DNA of 64,000 nt from Centropus unirufus (Eukaryota > Chordata > Aves > Cuculiformes > Centropidae), in assembly GCA_013397695.1 (NCBI GenBank), contig VYZI01000823.1, forward strand, positions 1 through 64,000, read 5' to 3'. The notes under the pieces were generated by a model. That model made no database searches. It was not told the origin of the DNA and was given only the letters and a program-made list of their open reading frames with translations. Positions 22,397 to 35,025 of the stretch are shown piece after piece. The translations under genes were made by a program, and so were the position numbers. The stretch's first letter is position 1, and each line of letters opens with the position of its first letter.

Positions 22397-25300
22397 AAAT
22401 CTCCTTTGAAATTCACTGTGCTACTTACAGTTTTACACCCCTGAGACCAAGCCCCTACGTGCCACTCACTTCCATGGAGCTCAGATTAAGATCTGGGTGG
22501 AACGAATGCCAGAGATACACGTTAATGCTTCAGAAATGTCTTTAAAAAAAGGTTATTGTCTCAAAATACCCCATATCAGGACACTGCATGGCACTGGTCT
22601 GTACATAATCACTACTGACCCTGAAATGAGTGAGGTCTGACATTGCAGAAGCACATCAGGACAGGCAAACGAGCTGGAGCAATCACTATTTGAATGTCAA
22701 CCAGCCGACCAGGAGAGTCAATCAAATAAACGCTGCCAGGCAGAGGGAGCTGTGTGTTTGCGTGAAGCCCAGTGCAGCAAGAGCTTCTGATCCCAGCGCG
22801 CACTCACGCCAACAGGACAGAAATCACATTCCCTAAGCTTCCTCTGTCCTGATAATTTCAGTTCAGTGAGGGTGGCCATGGGGGAAGATCAGTGTGGCCA
22901 GGAGAAAGTGAGAAAAAATATATTAGAAGTGTTTTCAGTACGTAAGACCTTCCTGTTACCTCTCCCTCAACTGTCAGGGAAATAAAAGCTAAACCTGTGA
23001 TTGAGAAATTCTATCTAAATCCTCTCAACTTCCGATTTTCAAATGGCCAGAAGATGACCTGCCCAATTTTGTGCACAGGAACAAGGCAGTTTTAGGAAGT
23101 CAATCTCACATTTATTAAGGGAACGTGAACAGCCTATGAGGCACCCAAATATTTTAAAGCATCCTGAGCAACATCCTGAGCCTGAAGTTTTGAGCAAGAT
23201 GACACTTGTAGGCCTGTCAATCCAGGGAAAAAAAAGCCTTCAAAACAGAATCATCTCTAGAAAGTCTTGGGGACAGGATTTTTTGAGAGGATATCCGATA
23301 TTTACAAAGTGTAAGTCGCAGTCCCAAATTCCCCTCGCTATTCTCTTCCTGTATGCAGAGGGCCTGTTTTTAGATTTTTAATTAGTTGAGCATCTTTTGG
23401 CACTTACTTCAAATGCACACGAGTCAGAGCTCCACGGACTTGGGTAGCAGACTGAGAAACCCACATGGATGAGACATGGAGGAGATGAGGAAGGAAATAC
23501 CTGACTGTCCCAAAGCAGGGGTTAGCAGCAGCGAGCCAAACCCATAAAACATACAGGAAGAAAGAAAACGCTAGCATGAAAAATTCCTGATGAGTTGATA
23601 AAATGTGTGGGTTTTAAACTGATATTGGTGGAGAAAAAGCCAAGGAAAGCTACCCCCTTCCAGTTTGGGAATGGCTGCCTCAGAACATCAGGTTTGGTTT
23701 GGGTGCTAGGCTGCACTCCTCGCTTTGGGGAGAGAAGCAGCTCTCCCTGCGAGACGGGTTGCTGCTTTGCTGATGCCGCAGACTGACTGACAGGACAGGT
23801 CAATACTTGCCAGAGTTAAATATTCCACTTTTCCTGCTTGGCTTTTCAACTGTGGCATTTTCAAAAGGCTCGGGAAGAAATAGCAACACTGGAGAAAACT
23901 GGTCCAAAACACCAATGAGGAAGAGCAGAGCTAAGGGCACGCGTGACGGCAGGAGATGGGACCTCAGGTCCCCTACACATCCTCCCCGCGCTGCCCATCG
24001 CTAACACAAGGGTGGGTCTGTAACACAAACCTGGGGAGCCCTGAAGATAATCCACAAGCTGCAGCGCGGTCAATCGGATGCATCGAGCAGTTTTTCAATC
24101 TCATTACGATACCTCAAGGGTAAAGATTTCCTTTTCTTGCATTCTCCCAGCTGTCCTGAGACAAATCAGTTTATAAACTATTGTGCTTTGCATTCAGCTT
24201 TATTTAGACTGGTTTAGCAATTGGAGCTGCTGTTAATAACAGAAATCCTGTCTGGCAATTGCAGCACGGATATTCCCAATTTGCCAGAAGATTCTTACCT
24301 GCCATGTTTACTCTCACTTTCGCAAAGCACCCAAGAGCTCCATACAGACATCTGGACAAGCCTCTCAGATTAATAAACAGATTCTAAAAATGTTATTTTC
24401 CACAAGAAATCACATTACCAGTTGTTTCCCTATACAAAAAATTACACCAATGACCACCCCCTCAAAAGAACACCCTATGATTTTTTTAAAAAGGCACAAA
24501 TAAATCTAGAAGAGACTTTATATTATTAAAACATATGCTGAACTCAACAACCCTCAAGGCTCTCCCATGGCATTTTGTTCTTCATTGGTATTTACATTAT
24601 TACAGTTCTTATGTATTGCCCAGGAAATCAGCTTTGAAGTGGCATGATTAATAAATGAAGATTTATTATTACTATCCTTATTAGAGGGATTTAAAAGTCA
24701 TTAGAGATCAACAAGACATAATAATCATATTACATTCAATCTTCTCTAGAACATCTCCTTTGATAGGCCCGCTAACTCAATTATTTAAATATATATGACA
24801 GCAAAACGCAGTGTGCCTCCTGCAGCTTGGGATAAGATGGAAATGTTTATGTTTTGTTTTCAGTGAACCAGAACTTGTTCTTACGGAACTCATGGGTTTC
24901 GTGGTGGGTCTAGAGCTTCCAATTTACAGGAAACAACTGGCTCAATGTGTTGGTTCAACTGAAAAGAAAGGGTCAAAGCTGGGGAGGAAATAAGGCACTG
25001 GAGCACAGTTTTAACCTGGAATGACTTTGAAAAGTGAAAAAAACTCCTCACAGGAGCAGTGCACTCTCAAATATCAATAGATTTTACTTCAACCACCAGG
25101 GAAAGAAGGGAGAAGCATCTAAAGACTCTGAGGAAGAGCAGAAGACAACCACTCCAAGCAGTTTAGAAAACAGTTTAGAAAAATGGATTCACAGGGGTGT
25201 CTATAGTCCAGCAAGAACTACTGCTTACCCCAAAAGGGTCGAGCAGAGCATACCTGGAAATGATCTCCTTTTCTGTGAAAGCAGGGTGGATAAAGACAAA

Positions 25301-28300
25301 CACCCCAAGCCCTGAAGAAAGGTTTGGAGGTGTGAAGTGGCCCTTTAGAAAGGCCCCTCTGAGGGCTCGGAGGGAGGACACAGAACAAGCGCAAGGCTTG
25401 TGGCAGTGGGCAAAGCTGCAGCCCCACCAGGGCTCACAACTCCTGCCAGGCTTCCCTGCCTGCTTCTCTCCTGAAAGGAGGAGGAAAACGTGCCGAAGGA
25501 CTAGAAGTGTGTCCATAGCAAAGGATGTCCAAGTTGAAGGCAACATGAATGGAGAATCGTTATCCAACACAGAGCAAGGAGCTGCATAGGAATGAATTAG
25601 GTCCTTCCCACCTTTTCTTTATTCCTAAAGTCCTTTACCATGAGCTGACCCCAAACGAGAAGCTTGAAGACACAACCATTCACCCAGTTCTCAGACCCTC
25701 CTCATGTCTTCCTCAGTTCAGACCCCTCAGGACCTTTGCTACACGAAGAGCTGCCCTCCTTCCCAGCAAGAACTCACATTTACCTACAGACCCGTGTCCT
25801 CTCCTCCTCCCAGCACCCTCATTATACTCACAGCTTTTTTAGATCATTTACAAGAGGGAAACGTATGACCCCAGGCCATGACTGAGCTCTGAAACTTCCA
25901 TCATTACCCAGCCTGGATGGCAGAGATGCTACGGAGCAGCCACTGGCTCCGTGTCGCCGTAGGCTGGCACTGTTATTGCCCAGCTGGAGAACGAGGGCAA
26001 TGGTAACGATGAGCACCTATTTCATTCCTCAGCAGCTCCACTTGGTACTGGTGCAGCTGAAATTCCAGTGGAGCAAGACAGGAAAGCTCTTAAGCTGCAC
26101 AGAAGATGGAGCTCATGGGAAAATACGTGAACAAAAGGGTGGTAAGAGGGAAAGCGAAAGGTTCTTCAGTTATGTGGTTAATGCTTTCAGCCATATATGA
26201 CAAAAATTCCCAAGTGGCAAAAAAAACCAACCCAGCAGCCTAAGGCAAAGGCAGGAGCAAAACTGGCTAGAAGCAAATAAATATTTTCATGCCTCTCCTC
26301 ACTCAAAAATGACCTATTTTAATGCAAAAGCAAGATGGAAAGTATGATCGGTGACTCGTCCTGCCTGCAGCTTGTTTGGGGATGATGTTCAAGAAAGAAA
26401 AGTATCATTTTCATCTCAGAATATCCTGTCAGCCACCCCTTTCGGATCCCACCAGGTGCCCAGGGAAGGCAGCACCAGCACTGAGGTATTTTCCTTCAGT
26501 TCTGTCATTGCTGTTCCAAGTCCTTCCAAATTTTGTCCACTGTGAAACCACTGAGGCACTTCGGGCTACTACAACTATGAAGCTTGTACCCTCTAGCTCT
26601 GCACAGATGCTTTATGTCAGATTAGCCCCCAGAATTGAACACTACAAGTGTTCATCACCCAAGAACATCACCCGTTACAGACACTGACGTTCTCAGGATG
26701 TTATCAGTGCTATCTCTACACCAGCCATCTTCCAACCCCACTTCTCATCTCTGTTTCTTTTACTTTGCTGCCTCTTTCTCCCTAATTCCCTTCCTATCAC
26801 CTCTTTGATCCTCAGGAACCATCTGGTTTCCCTGCCACTCCCCTCGGTCCTGCTCTGCCTCGTCATTCTGCAGTTAATTTTTGATCCCTATAGGCTGCCA
26901 ACATACTCTGCTCTTGGCCACTGGATGGATGAGACACTTCTGTCTCCTCCTGGCAATCAGCAAGGAAACACTCTGCAGCTTTTGTCACCTGGAACTGGAC
27001 GGGGAATTCAATTAAAAGTGCCTTTTAACCTTTGTTGACTCTCTGGAAGCTTCCATATCTCTGGGAACACAGGGGTTTTTTGCCATCCTTGCTGAGATAT
27101 CTGCTCAAATATAGCACAACTCTATTCTTTCCTTGTAGGGAGCTGACGATGAAAGCCCTCTTGTAGGCACGCACTGACTTCCTCCTTGACAACTTAAGGA
27201 ATAACTGCACAATGTGTTACACGGAATTAATCTGGGACTAACAACATGAAAGTTTAATAGAAAATCAAGTGGGCAGAACATTGAGCTTTCAGATCTCACT
27301 TGTAGCAAACAACGCAATTGTCACCACAATTTCCGTCATGGAAGAATGGGGAGCAGGAATAGTATTTGGTCTCCTATAAAAGAGTTCCAGACTTCTAGCA
27401 AGTCCAGAAGATTGTTAAGAAGGAGAATAATTATGAAGTTAATGTGTATTTTTCTTTCCTCTCTTTTTTTAAACTGAAAAATTGTGTTCAGGAACTATGC
27501 AAGGCACTGGACACATGAAGCACATGGGGCTTGGGACTTGTGGGCACCCAAGTGTCCTGATGATCACTTATAAGTCCCAAAAGAACAGCAGTGAAGTCAG
27601 GCACGCTCCAGCTCAACTTTTATTCGACACTCAATTCCTGATCTGGAGGCTGTCCCTCAGCAGCAAGGGAAAAACACGGCTTTTCTGCTCATCCTAGTTA
27701 CCCCTCAGGAAGTCGTTGAAGTCACAGGCTCCACCTCTTTGCTAAAAAAGGATCAGTCATTGGGCTGGATCTTTTTTCCCAATGACAAACTGCTTGCCTA
27801 ACCTAAAGTATGTGCCAGAAAATGGTTACCAGCAGGTAGGATTTCTGCTGTTGACAGGTTTCTGTAAAACAGGGAATGATTAACAGCCCCCGAAGGGAAC
27901 CCGGAACGGCAAAATGATTGTGCTGACACCAGTCCAGCTTTGTAAAGTAGGAGCCCTTTAAACTCCCTTCAGTCTACTTGATCTTCTGCTTCCAGAAGTT
28001 GCTCTAGGTTTCTTGTCATTAAAATTAGCATCTCTGGCCTGCAGCCAGAGATGATAATTTAAAAAAAAATAAAAATAAAAAATAGCAGACACACTTATTG
28101 CCAAAATTCCTCCTTCACTAAGTATCAGCTACATTATGAACTGAAATTCCTTTGAGAAATGAATAGATCCTTTTGTTCGTGACAGCACTTGAAGCCTGCT
28201 TTAAATAAAAGCAGCATACTGAACTCACAGCTCCAAACCCAGCATCTCCTGGTGCAGGAGCACGTGTGGGAAACAGCCCGTCATTCAGGTCTGCAGCCAC

Positions 28301-30475
28301 ATGAACAAGTGCTCTCTTCAGATACCTCTAGGTATCCTTCCTCTGGGATCCACTGCTGGGAGCAAAGTAGCCCCCAGAAAGGCTGAAAAAGTGAAAGGTC
28401 ATAGCTTTCGAAACTAAGAGGAGCTATTTTTTGCTGCTAGATGTGTCATCCCCACTTCCACACAAACAATTGCTATAAAAACCAGCAGAGAAGTTGGGCG
28501 CGCTGGGTAGCAATGCACCTATTTTAAGAATAACAGAACCAAGTCAGCTAACGCACAGCTGACAGAGCTTTCAGACAGATACCTGGGCAGAACCAGAAAC
28601 CTCATTTCTGAGCAGACTTTCCAGGTAATTGAAGTACTGTTTAGATCACTATCTAAAAACCACGTAGCATATAATAATAGAATAAGGAAGGGGGGGAGAA
28701 ACCATGATGCTATGTTTTATCCTATACAAGCTTCCTGATGCACAAGTGGCTGTGATAGCACTTGGATCATGGACCAGCCTTCCCATACTGTGAAACCGAT
28801 GTTTTCATCCCACATTCAGAGCTTCCCAGTGCTACTGAATCCCCCCCAAAGGTTATTTCTAGTTTCATTGCACCTTCAAACCCTGTTTGCTATAGGATTT
28901 CAGTACCAATGTTTTATTGCTTTACAGGGGAAAAACACTGAGGAATTATTTTTCTTACTGAAATAGATTTTATTTTTAGGAAATTATCCAACTATTTTGG
29001 TACCTAATGACAAATACATAACAGAGATATGTATATAAATATGAGGGGGTTGTGCAAGTGGTTGACTTTGAACTATTCTAGTTCAGTTAAAGACAGTAAG
29101 GCATTGGGCATCACTTAGAATGTTAATTAACCACTAAAGGATTCACCCTGGCCTATGTTTGAGCTGTCATAGCGCTGTCCCTTAGTGGGGCCAACTGCAC
29201 AATCATTGTGATTTACTTTAGCATGCATTTTCCTTTACCTTTTGGGAAAGGATAAGGCTGCCAAACATCCCATGGAGGGGTTGGGGAGGAAAGATGAAAT
29301 CCTGCAACACTTACCACCAAACACATCTCCGTTCTGGTAGTTCTTCCCCTTCTGAGTTTCCTCTTCGTTTTGAACAGTAGAAACATGCTTGGCGGAGGCA
29401 CAGCCCATAGCTTCATTCAGACAGCTCCAGCTGGACCGAACCACAAATCATGTCTAGAGACGCACGCTCATGGCTCGAAAAATAATCCACTTGCCCACGT
29501 GGCTGTCGAGACACTTTTACCTAAAGGCGGCAAAGAGAGAGGAAAATATTGGCAAAAGGTAACCTCTAAATGTAGAGCTTCAAGAAGACAAATAACGGGG
29601 TTGTGCAGAGAATTACAAAAGCACAGAACACAGGGGTTTATTTGGAAAGGAGATAAAAGATCTGCAATATCTGCTCCTTTTACCAATCTACCCATTGAGC
29701 CAGATTTCTTATAAAGTGTTTTAGTGATTAAGAGCTGCTAATTGCAAGTGTTCAGACAAAATAACCCCCCTAAATCAATTAAAGATCTTATGTTAATAGA
29801 TGTGCACGGTGATAGCCAGCTGTGTTATCTTTTTCCTATGTGCTCACTACTCTACTGGATCCATAAAATCTCTGCCACTCAAAAAGGCAACTATCCCATT
29901 TTTAGATGGAATAAAACTCCCTGAACAATCCAGATGTCACATAAAACAGAAAGAGAGGAAGAAAAAGCTGGCTTATAGCTGCAGTATTTTGTATTAAAAA
30001 AGAAATAATTAAAACCACAAACTGTTTAATGACCAAATAGTTCTGCAAACAAAATCAACTTAAAAGCTGGGTGAGATGACCTGGCTTGCCTATCCACCAG
30101 CCAAACATTTTGGGTGAGAAGAGCTAGAAGAAAATGAGAGCCATCTCTTCTTGCCGAGTTGTTTCGTTCAGCTGTAGCTTAACATCACCCAATTTCTTAC
30201 CCCATTGCTTCATACTTAAGAGGATGTGGCTCATTTTACTCCATGCCGACCACAACAATTTAACAGCAGAAGGGTGCTCTCACCTGGGAGACAGCAGGAT
30301 CCACCCCACCAAAAATGTGCAGCCCCAAAGGAAACCTTCTGAGTTGTGTTGTTCCCTCTGTGCTTGGCATGAAGATCACGCCTGCCCATGCCAAGCCAGC
30401 ATCGGGACACATCAGGACATGGTCCAGGAGGATGCTCCCCATCCTTGGAGGGATTTCCCTGCCCACCCAGGTTTC
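22397..30475. other. Unique noncoding sequence, about 8 kb
   Basis: No exon, RNA gene or transposon is recognised. Two AT-rich blocks, about 24090-24330 and 24480-24800, are free of simple repeats. They contain dense TAAT/ATTA motifs and read like deeply conserved noncoding elements. A perfect small hairpin lies at 28029-28053 and an A-rich (AAAAAT)n tract at 28061-28082. Open frames reach about 130 codons on both strands around 25175-25590, which is typical of overlapping chance frames. Confidence 0.5.
28029..28053. repeat. Perfect 10 bp inverted repeat
   Basis: Arms CATCTCTGGC and GCCAGAGATG surround the five-base loop CTGCA. It would form a short stable stem-loop and is followed by an A-rich run. 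No function is assigned. Confidence 0.85.
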
Positions 30476-30870
30476 AGAACCTCAGTGTCCTTCTTGGAGT
30501 GAGGAGCCCAGAACTGACCCCAGGATTCAAGGTGCAGCCTCCCCAGTGCCGAGTCCAGGGGCAGAATCCCCTCCCTGCTCCTGCTGCCCACGCTGGTTCT
30601 GATCCAGGCCAAGATGCCCTTGGCCACCTGGGCCACTGCTGGCTCATGTTCAGCCACTGTCACCCAGCACCCCCAGGTCCTTCTCCTCCAGCCCCTTTCC
30701 AGCCACTCCTCCCGAAGCCTGGAGCTGCCTGGGATTGTTGTGTCCCAAGTACAGGACCCGGCACTTGGCCTTGTTGAACCTCATCCCATTGTTCTCAGTC
30801 CATGGATCCAGCCCATCCAGATCTCTTGGAAGAGCGTCCCTGCCTTCAAAGAGCACAACAGCCTGCATCA
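30476..30870 (-). mobile_element. CR1 LINE, internal fragment, reverse (~395 bp)
   Basis: Antisense CR1 with blocks 'GACCCCAGGATTCAAGGTG', 'GGCTCATGTTCAGCC', 'GGCACTTGGCCTTGTTGAAC' and 'CCATGGATCCAGCCCATCC'. It covers more upstream CR1 sequence than the 20074 copy and also lacks the 3' untranslated tail. GC content is high compared with the surroundings. Confidence 0.9.
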
Positions 30871-31890
30871 TGGTGACAGCGCCTCGTCCAGCTGCTGGGG
30901 TAGGAAATAAGGATCCACACGGATTCTGAGCATCAGCCACGCTGTGCTTGCTCAGGAGCCACAGCAAGGCAGGAAGAGGAGTGGGAGATGAAGGAGAAAG
31001 CGCAGACTGGGAAGGAGAACTGCCAACCAGCCTGGAAATTAAATGGGGACTCATTTTCTAAGAGGATGCAAATGTGCTTAAAGACAATAGCTTTTAATAA
31101 ACCAGCTGAAACAAAGGATGGGGTAAAAATGATCGAGCCCCTGTTTCACATTTCAGGTAAAAGCAGGAGCCTCAAGGTAAACGGAGCCTCGGAACAGTAA
31201 CTTCAATTGGTGACTTAAAACAGAACCAGTTATCCCCAGGCAAAGGATGGGGGCAGCTCTGGGGCAAAGAGCAAGGGAAGACCTGATGTAACCCCAGGAA
31301 AGACAAGGAGGTGCATGTGTGGGACCACTGAGAAGCTGTACACGTCGGGGCAACCCCTGCACTCCACACCCCAGCATCTGTCACAGAACCCTGGACCTGT
31401 GCTCACAGCAGAACCCGTGGAATGAATTGCGCCATAATCAAGTCTTTTTCCTCTTTTCTTCCCTTCTGTCTCTCAGGGACCACTTACAAAAGGGAAAGAG
31501 CTGCTTCGTAATAAAAGCCAAACGTATTTCATAACATAGCAGTGGGTTGGGTGTGGGGAAAGGTTGTATTTTTTGTGAAGTTTTATACCCAGCCAACAAG
31601 CAGCAAGCCAAATCGCAAAATACTTCATCACTGATGAGTTCCCAGGAGGGAGCTGGTCCCATCACCCAGGACTGGCAAGCTGGGGAAGCAATCAAGAGCA
31701 AAAGAGGCACAGAATGTGAATGCAGAAGGCTGAAGCTCTTTAGGGGAGGGAAGAAAAAATATCCACAGTTAAATCTCCCTTGCAGTATCTCCGTAGCACA
31801 CACCAATCCCACTAAAAATATGGTCACGTTCAAAGGCACGCTGCGATTAAAGGAAACAAATGGGAATATAAGAACTAGAAGCTTTACCTT

Positions 31891-31912
31891 TACTGCTGTA
31901 ATCACAGCAGTA
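31891..31912. repeat. Perfect 9 bp inverted repeat
   Basis: Arms TACTGCTGT and ACAGCAGTA surround the loop AATC, immediately before a long A/C tract. Confidence 0.8.
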
Positions 31913-31916
31913 TCTG

Positions 31917-31979
31917 AAAAAAAACCAAAAAAACCCAAAACCAAACAAACAAAAAAAAACCCCCCAAAAAACCCCCCCA
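31917..31979. repeat. A/C-only low-complexity tract
   Basis: More than 60 bases made only of A and C, with A runs up to nine and C runs up to seven. The opposite strand is a G/T tract with G runs. Confidence 0.9.
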
Positions 31980-34364
31980 CAACTAATACAGGGATTGTGG
32001 AGGCAATTTTTGCTGCTGCCAATAAACTGGGCTGAGAAAGCTGCTCCAAACTGACCTCCAAGGTAAAGCCCAACACACATTTCCAGGCACATCCCTTGGA
32101 CTGTTAGCAAAGTGCGGTGAGACAGACGACAGCGCAACACGGACAACTACCGCAACCCAGAATTAGCGAAGGATTTAAACCAAGAGAGAGAAGCAGCACT
32201 GATTTTACAAGAGATGAAAGCTGAGATATGACACCACGACGCCCTCCAGCCTCTCTTGCCCGAGTACTGAAGCCGACAGTGATAAGGTTTGGATACCACT
32301 CAGGAACGAGGCACGGGTCCTCGTCTGGTGGGATGGATGCCTGCAGTGGGTTCTGAGGACATGAAATGCATGAAGCGCTTGGAATGAGAGCAGAATAACG
32401 CACCCGTTCTGCCTCCTCCCCCACTTGTGCGCAAATAGATTTTTCGCTTTTGTCTTCCTGAGCATCCGGGGGGCACACAGCTCTTTAGAAGCCAAAAATA
32501 AAAAGAATAAGAAAACCTCAAACCATTTGCAGTTCATGTTCACCACCCACCATCATTAATTATCGGGATTCGAGAGGCAATTTACAGGCTCCAATCTGCA
32601 AAACGCTAGTGAGAAACATTTCTCCGGCAGATCAAAAGTGTCTGCACCACCCCCAAATTAAAGGCAGCAGGGTTAACATTAACATCTTATGCGCGGGTCA
32701 AGAGAAGACTACAGATATTCTCAGATGCTGCACTGCGGACCCCAACTTTCTTCTGAGCTAGGAAAAAAAAAGCTCAATTCCTTGAACGGAGGTTGCCTTT
32801 GGAAAGGTTAAGTAATTCCTTCTTTTTGAGGCATGGCTATATTGTGCTTTTTCTTTTCCCAGTTCATTCAGGCACTTCATTAATCCACTCGTCATCCCCT
32901 CACCTCTTATTTCTGACAGTCACTTCCATCCTTGACAAAACACATTTTGCCTCTACAGCTGAAACCCAAACAATTAATAACAAATGCAAGCTCTCCAGTG
33001 TCCTACAGGTATTAATTCTTCTCCTACCATGGCTGTGTTTGTTTTAGTCTTTATTGCACTGCAAAAAGCAATCTTGCAGCATCTTCAGGCTGCAGATACA
33101 TCTAAAAGTTTCCTTCAATGTTGACCACACAGGAAATCAGGTGCAAATCCATGAAAAAACCCTATGCTACAAAGAAAACCCACACTTTTCCTGTAATACA
33201 AAAGAGTTTAGGAAGAACACAAGGATTTAACTGCTATTAATTACAATTATTTCCTATAAGAATCAGGCCTGCTTGATTTCCACTTGATTTGCTGTTTCCC
33301 CGAAACAAGAAAGCAGCCGTGCCTTCTGAATTTGCCTTCCATGAGAGTCACTGGAAATCAGCACCAGGGAGTCCCTTCATCCGACACAACCTCTGCCAGA
33401 AAACATGGCTTTGGGGGCAATTTTCAACTGCAAAAAGGCATTTTTGAGCCAAAAAGACAGAACTTTTATTTTTGAAATGCACCAATGGCCTAAGAGGGGA
33501 AGTAAGAAAAAGATTTAAATATCTATCTCATATAAACTTAATTTCTCCTTTTTTCAAGTCATTCAGACCAGCATTGCTGGCGAATAGCACAATTACATTG
33601 AAAATCAACCCGCTGACTTCCTAAACGAAAAGGACAAGGTTAGAGCAGATTGAGAGCTGAAAACACCAAATACCTTGCAGGGGCAGAAGGGGAAAAGAAA
33701 AGTCAAGGTGAATGGTGATGCTCTGCTCCTTCAAACTCCCAGGTAGAACACGTTCCCTCTGCCTGTTGATATCAATCGCCATGAAATCAGGCATTTTATC
33801 CCCTTCTATGAATTGTTTGCCTCCATAATGCAAAATTTCTGTGTTTATTACCACATCTCAGCATATTTGAAACACACTGTTCCAGACAGGCAGGCAAACA
33901 CAGCTGTAATCACCCTGAAAGGGAAAATAATGAGTGCAGCGCCATAAAATCAATAACACCCAAAGAAACGCAGAGAAAGCTCCCCACAGTCTTACGGCGT
34001 TTTACTCAAGCTGCACTAAAAAAATAAATAATAAAAATCCAGACTCTAAACCAGCCCGGTTACCTGGATCAGGTGGTGGAACTGCTGTTTGCATGTGGCC
34101 TCTCTTGGGAAGCCACGCTCAGCAGAAATTCTATTTGAAGCCTTCACTTTTCAAAGAGAAACAACAACACAGCAATTTGACAGCTCAAGAGACCCAACAG
34201 AGAAACCACAGAAGCTTGTCTACCTAGTTTTTCCCAGCAGGGAGGGCCTGGTTTGAATTAATGCTGCTAATGCGTATCATCAAGTTTTTCGTTCTATTAC
34301 AGAACAGACTTTGCCCTCCTGAGGCTTATCTCACCTTTTTATCAGCAAAATTAGCCTCTTGTAT

Positions 34365-35025
34365 TCATGCAATGGTTTGGGTTGGAAAGGACCTCAAAGC
34401 CCATCCAGTTCCAAACCCATTGCCATGGGCAGGGACACCTCCCACTGGATCAGGGGCTCCAAGCCCCATCCAACCTGGCCTTGAACACCTCCAGGGATGG
34501 GGCAGCCACCCCTGCTCTGGGCAACCTGGGCCTCCCCACCCTCAGAGCAAAACATTTCTCCCTAAGATCTCATCTCAATCCCCCCTCTTTCAGCCTAAAA
34601 CCATTCCCTTCATCCTATCCCTGCACTCTCTGATCCAGAGCCCCTCCCCAGCTTTCCTGGAGCCCCTTTCAGCCCTGGAAGCTGCTCTAGGGTCTCCCTG
34701 GATTCTTCTCTTCTCCAGGATGAACAACCCCAACCCTCTCAGCCTGTGCTTGTATGGGAGGTGCCCAAGCCCTCGGATCATCTCCATGGCTTCCTCTGGA
34801 CTTGATCCAACAGCTCCAGGTCCTTCCTGTGCCGAGGACTCCAGAGCTGAACACAGGGCTCCAGGTGAGGTTCTCATGGGAGCAGAGGAGCAGAATCCCC
34901 TCCTTCCCCGCTGGTCCCACTGCTCTGGACGCAGCCCAGGACACGGGTGGTTTCTGGGCTGGGAGCTCGCATTCCTGGCTCATGTTGACCTTCTCATCCC
35001 CCAGCACCCCGTGTCCTTTTTGTTT
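34365..35025 (-). mobile_element. CR1 LINE, longest copy in the window, reverse (~660 bp)
   Basis: Reading left to right it starts at the 3' end ('CAATGGTTTGGGTTGGAA') and passes the 'CCATCCAACCTGGCC', 'CCCTAAGATCTCATCTCAA', 'GATCATCTCCATGGC' and 'AGGTCCTTCCTGTGCC' blocks. It ends near 'CCCCCAGCACCCCGTGTCC'. It is 5'-truncated and keeps most of the 3' untranslated region, with no 8-bp tail repeat beyond one degraded unit. A 288-codon frame antisense to the element (34261-35127) is a composition artefact. Confidence 0.95.

Larger units (their letters stand above)
30871..34364. other. Unique noncoding sequence with low-complexity tract
   Basis: No gene recognised. A reverse open frame of 212 codons at 31438-32076 crosses an A/C tract that is read as repeated Phe and Gly. 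It has no domain and is considered chance. Confidence 0.5.

Noticed and set aside
31438..32076. 212-codon reverse open frame with hydrophobic stretches
   Set aside because: Much of the hydrophobicity comes from the A/C tract at 31917-31979 read as Phe and Gly. There is no recognisable family.
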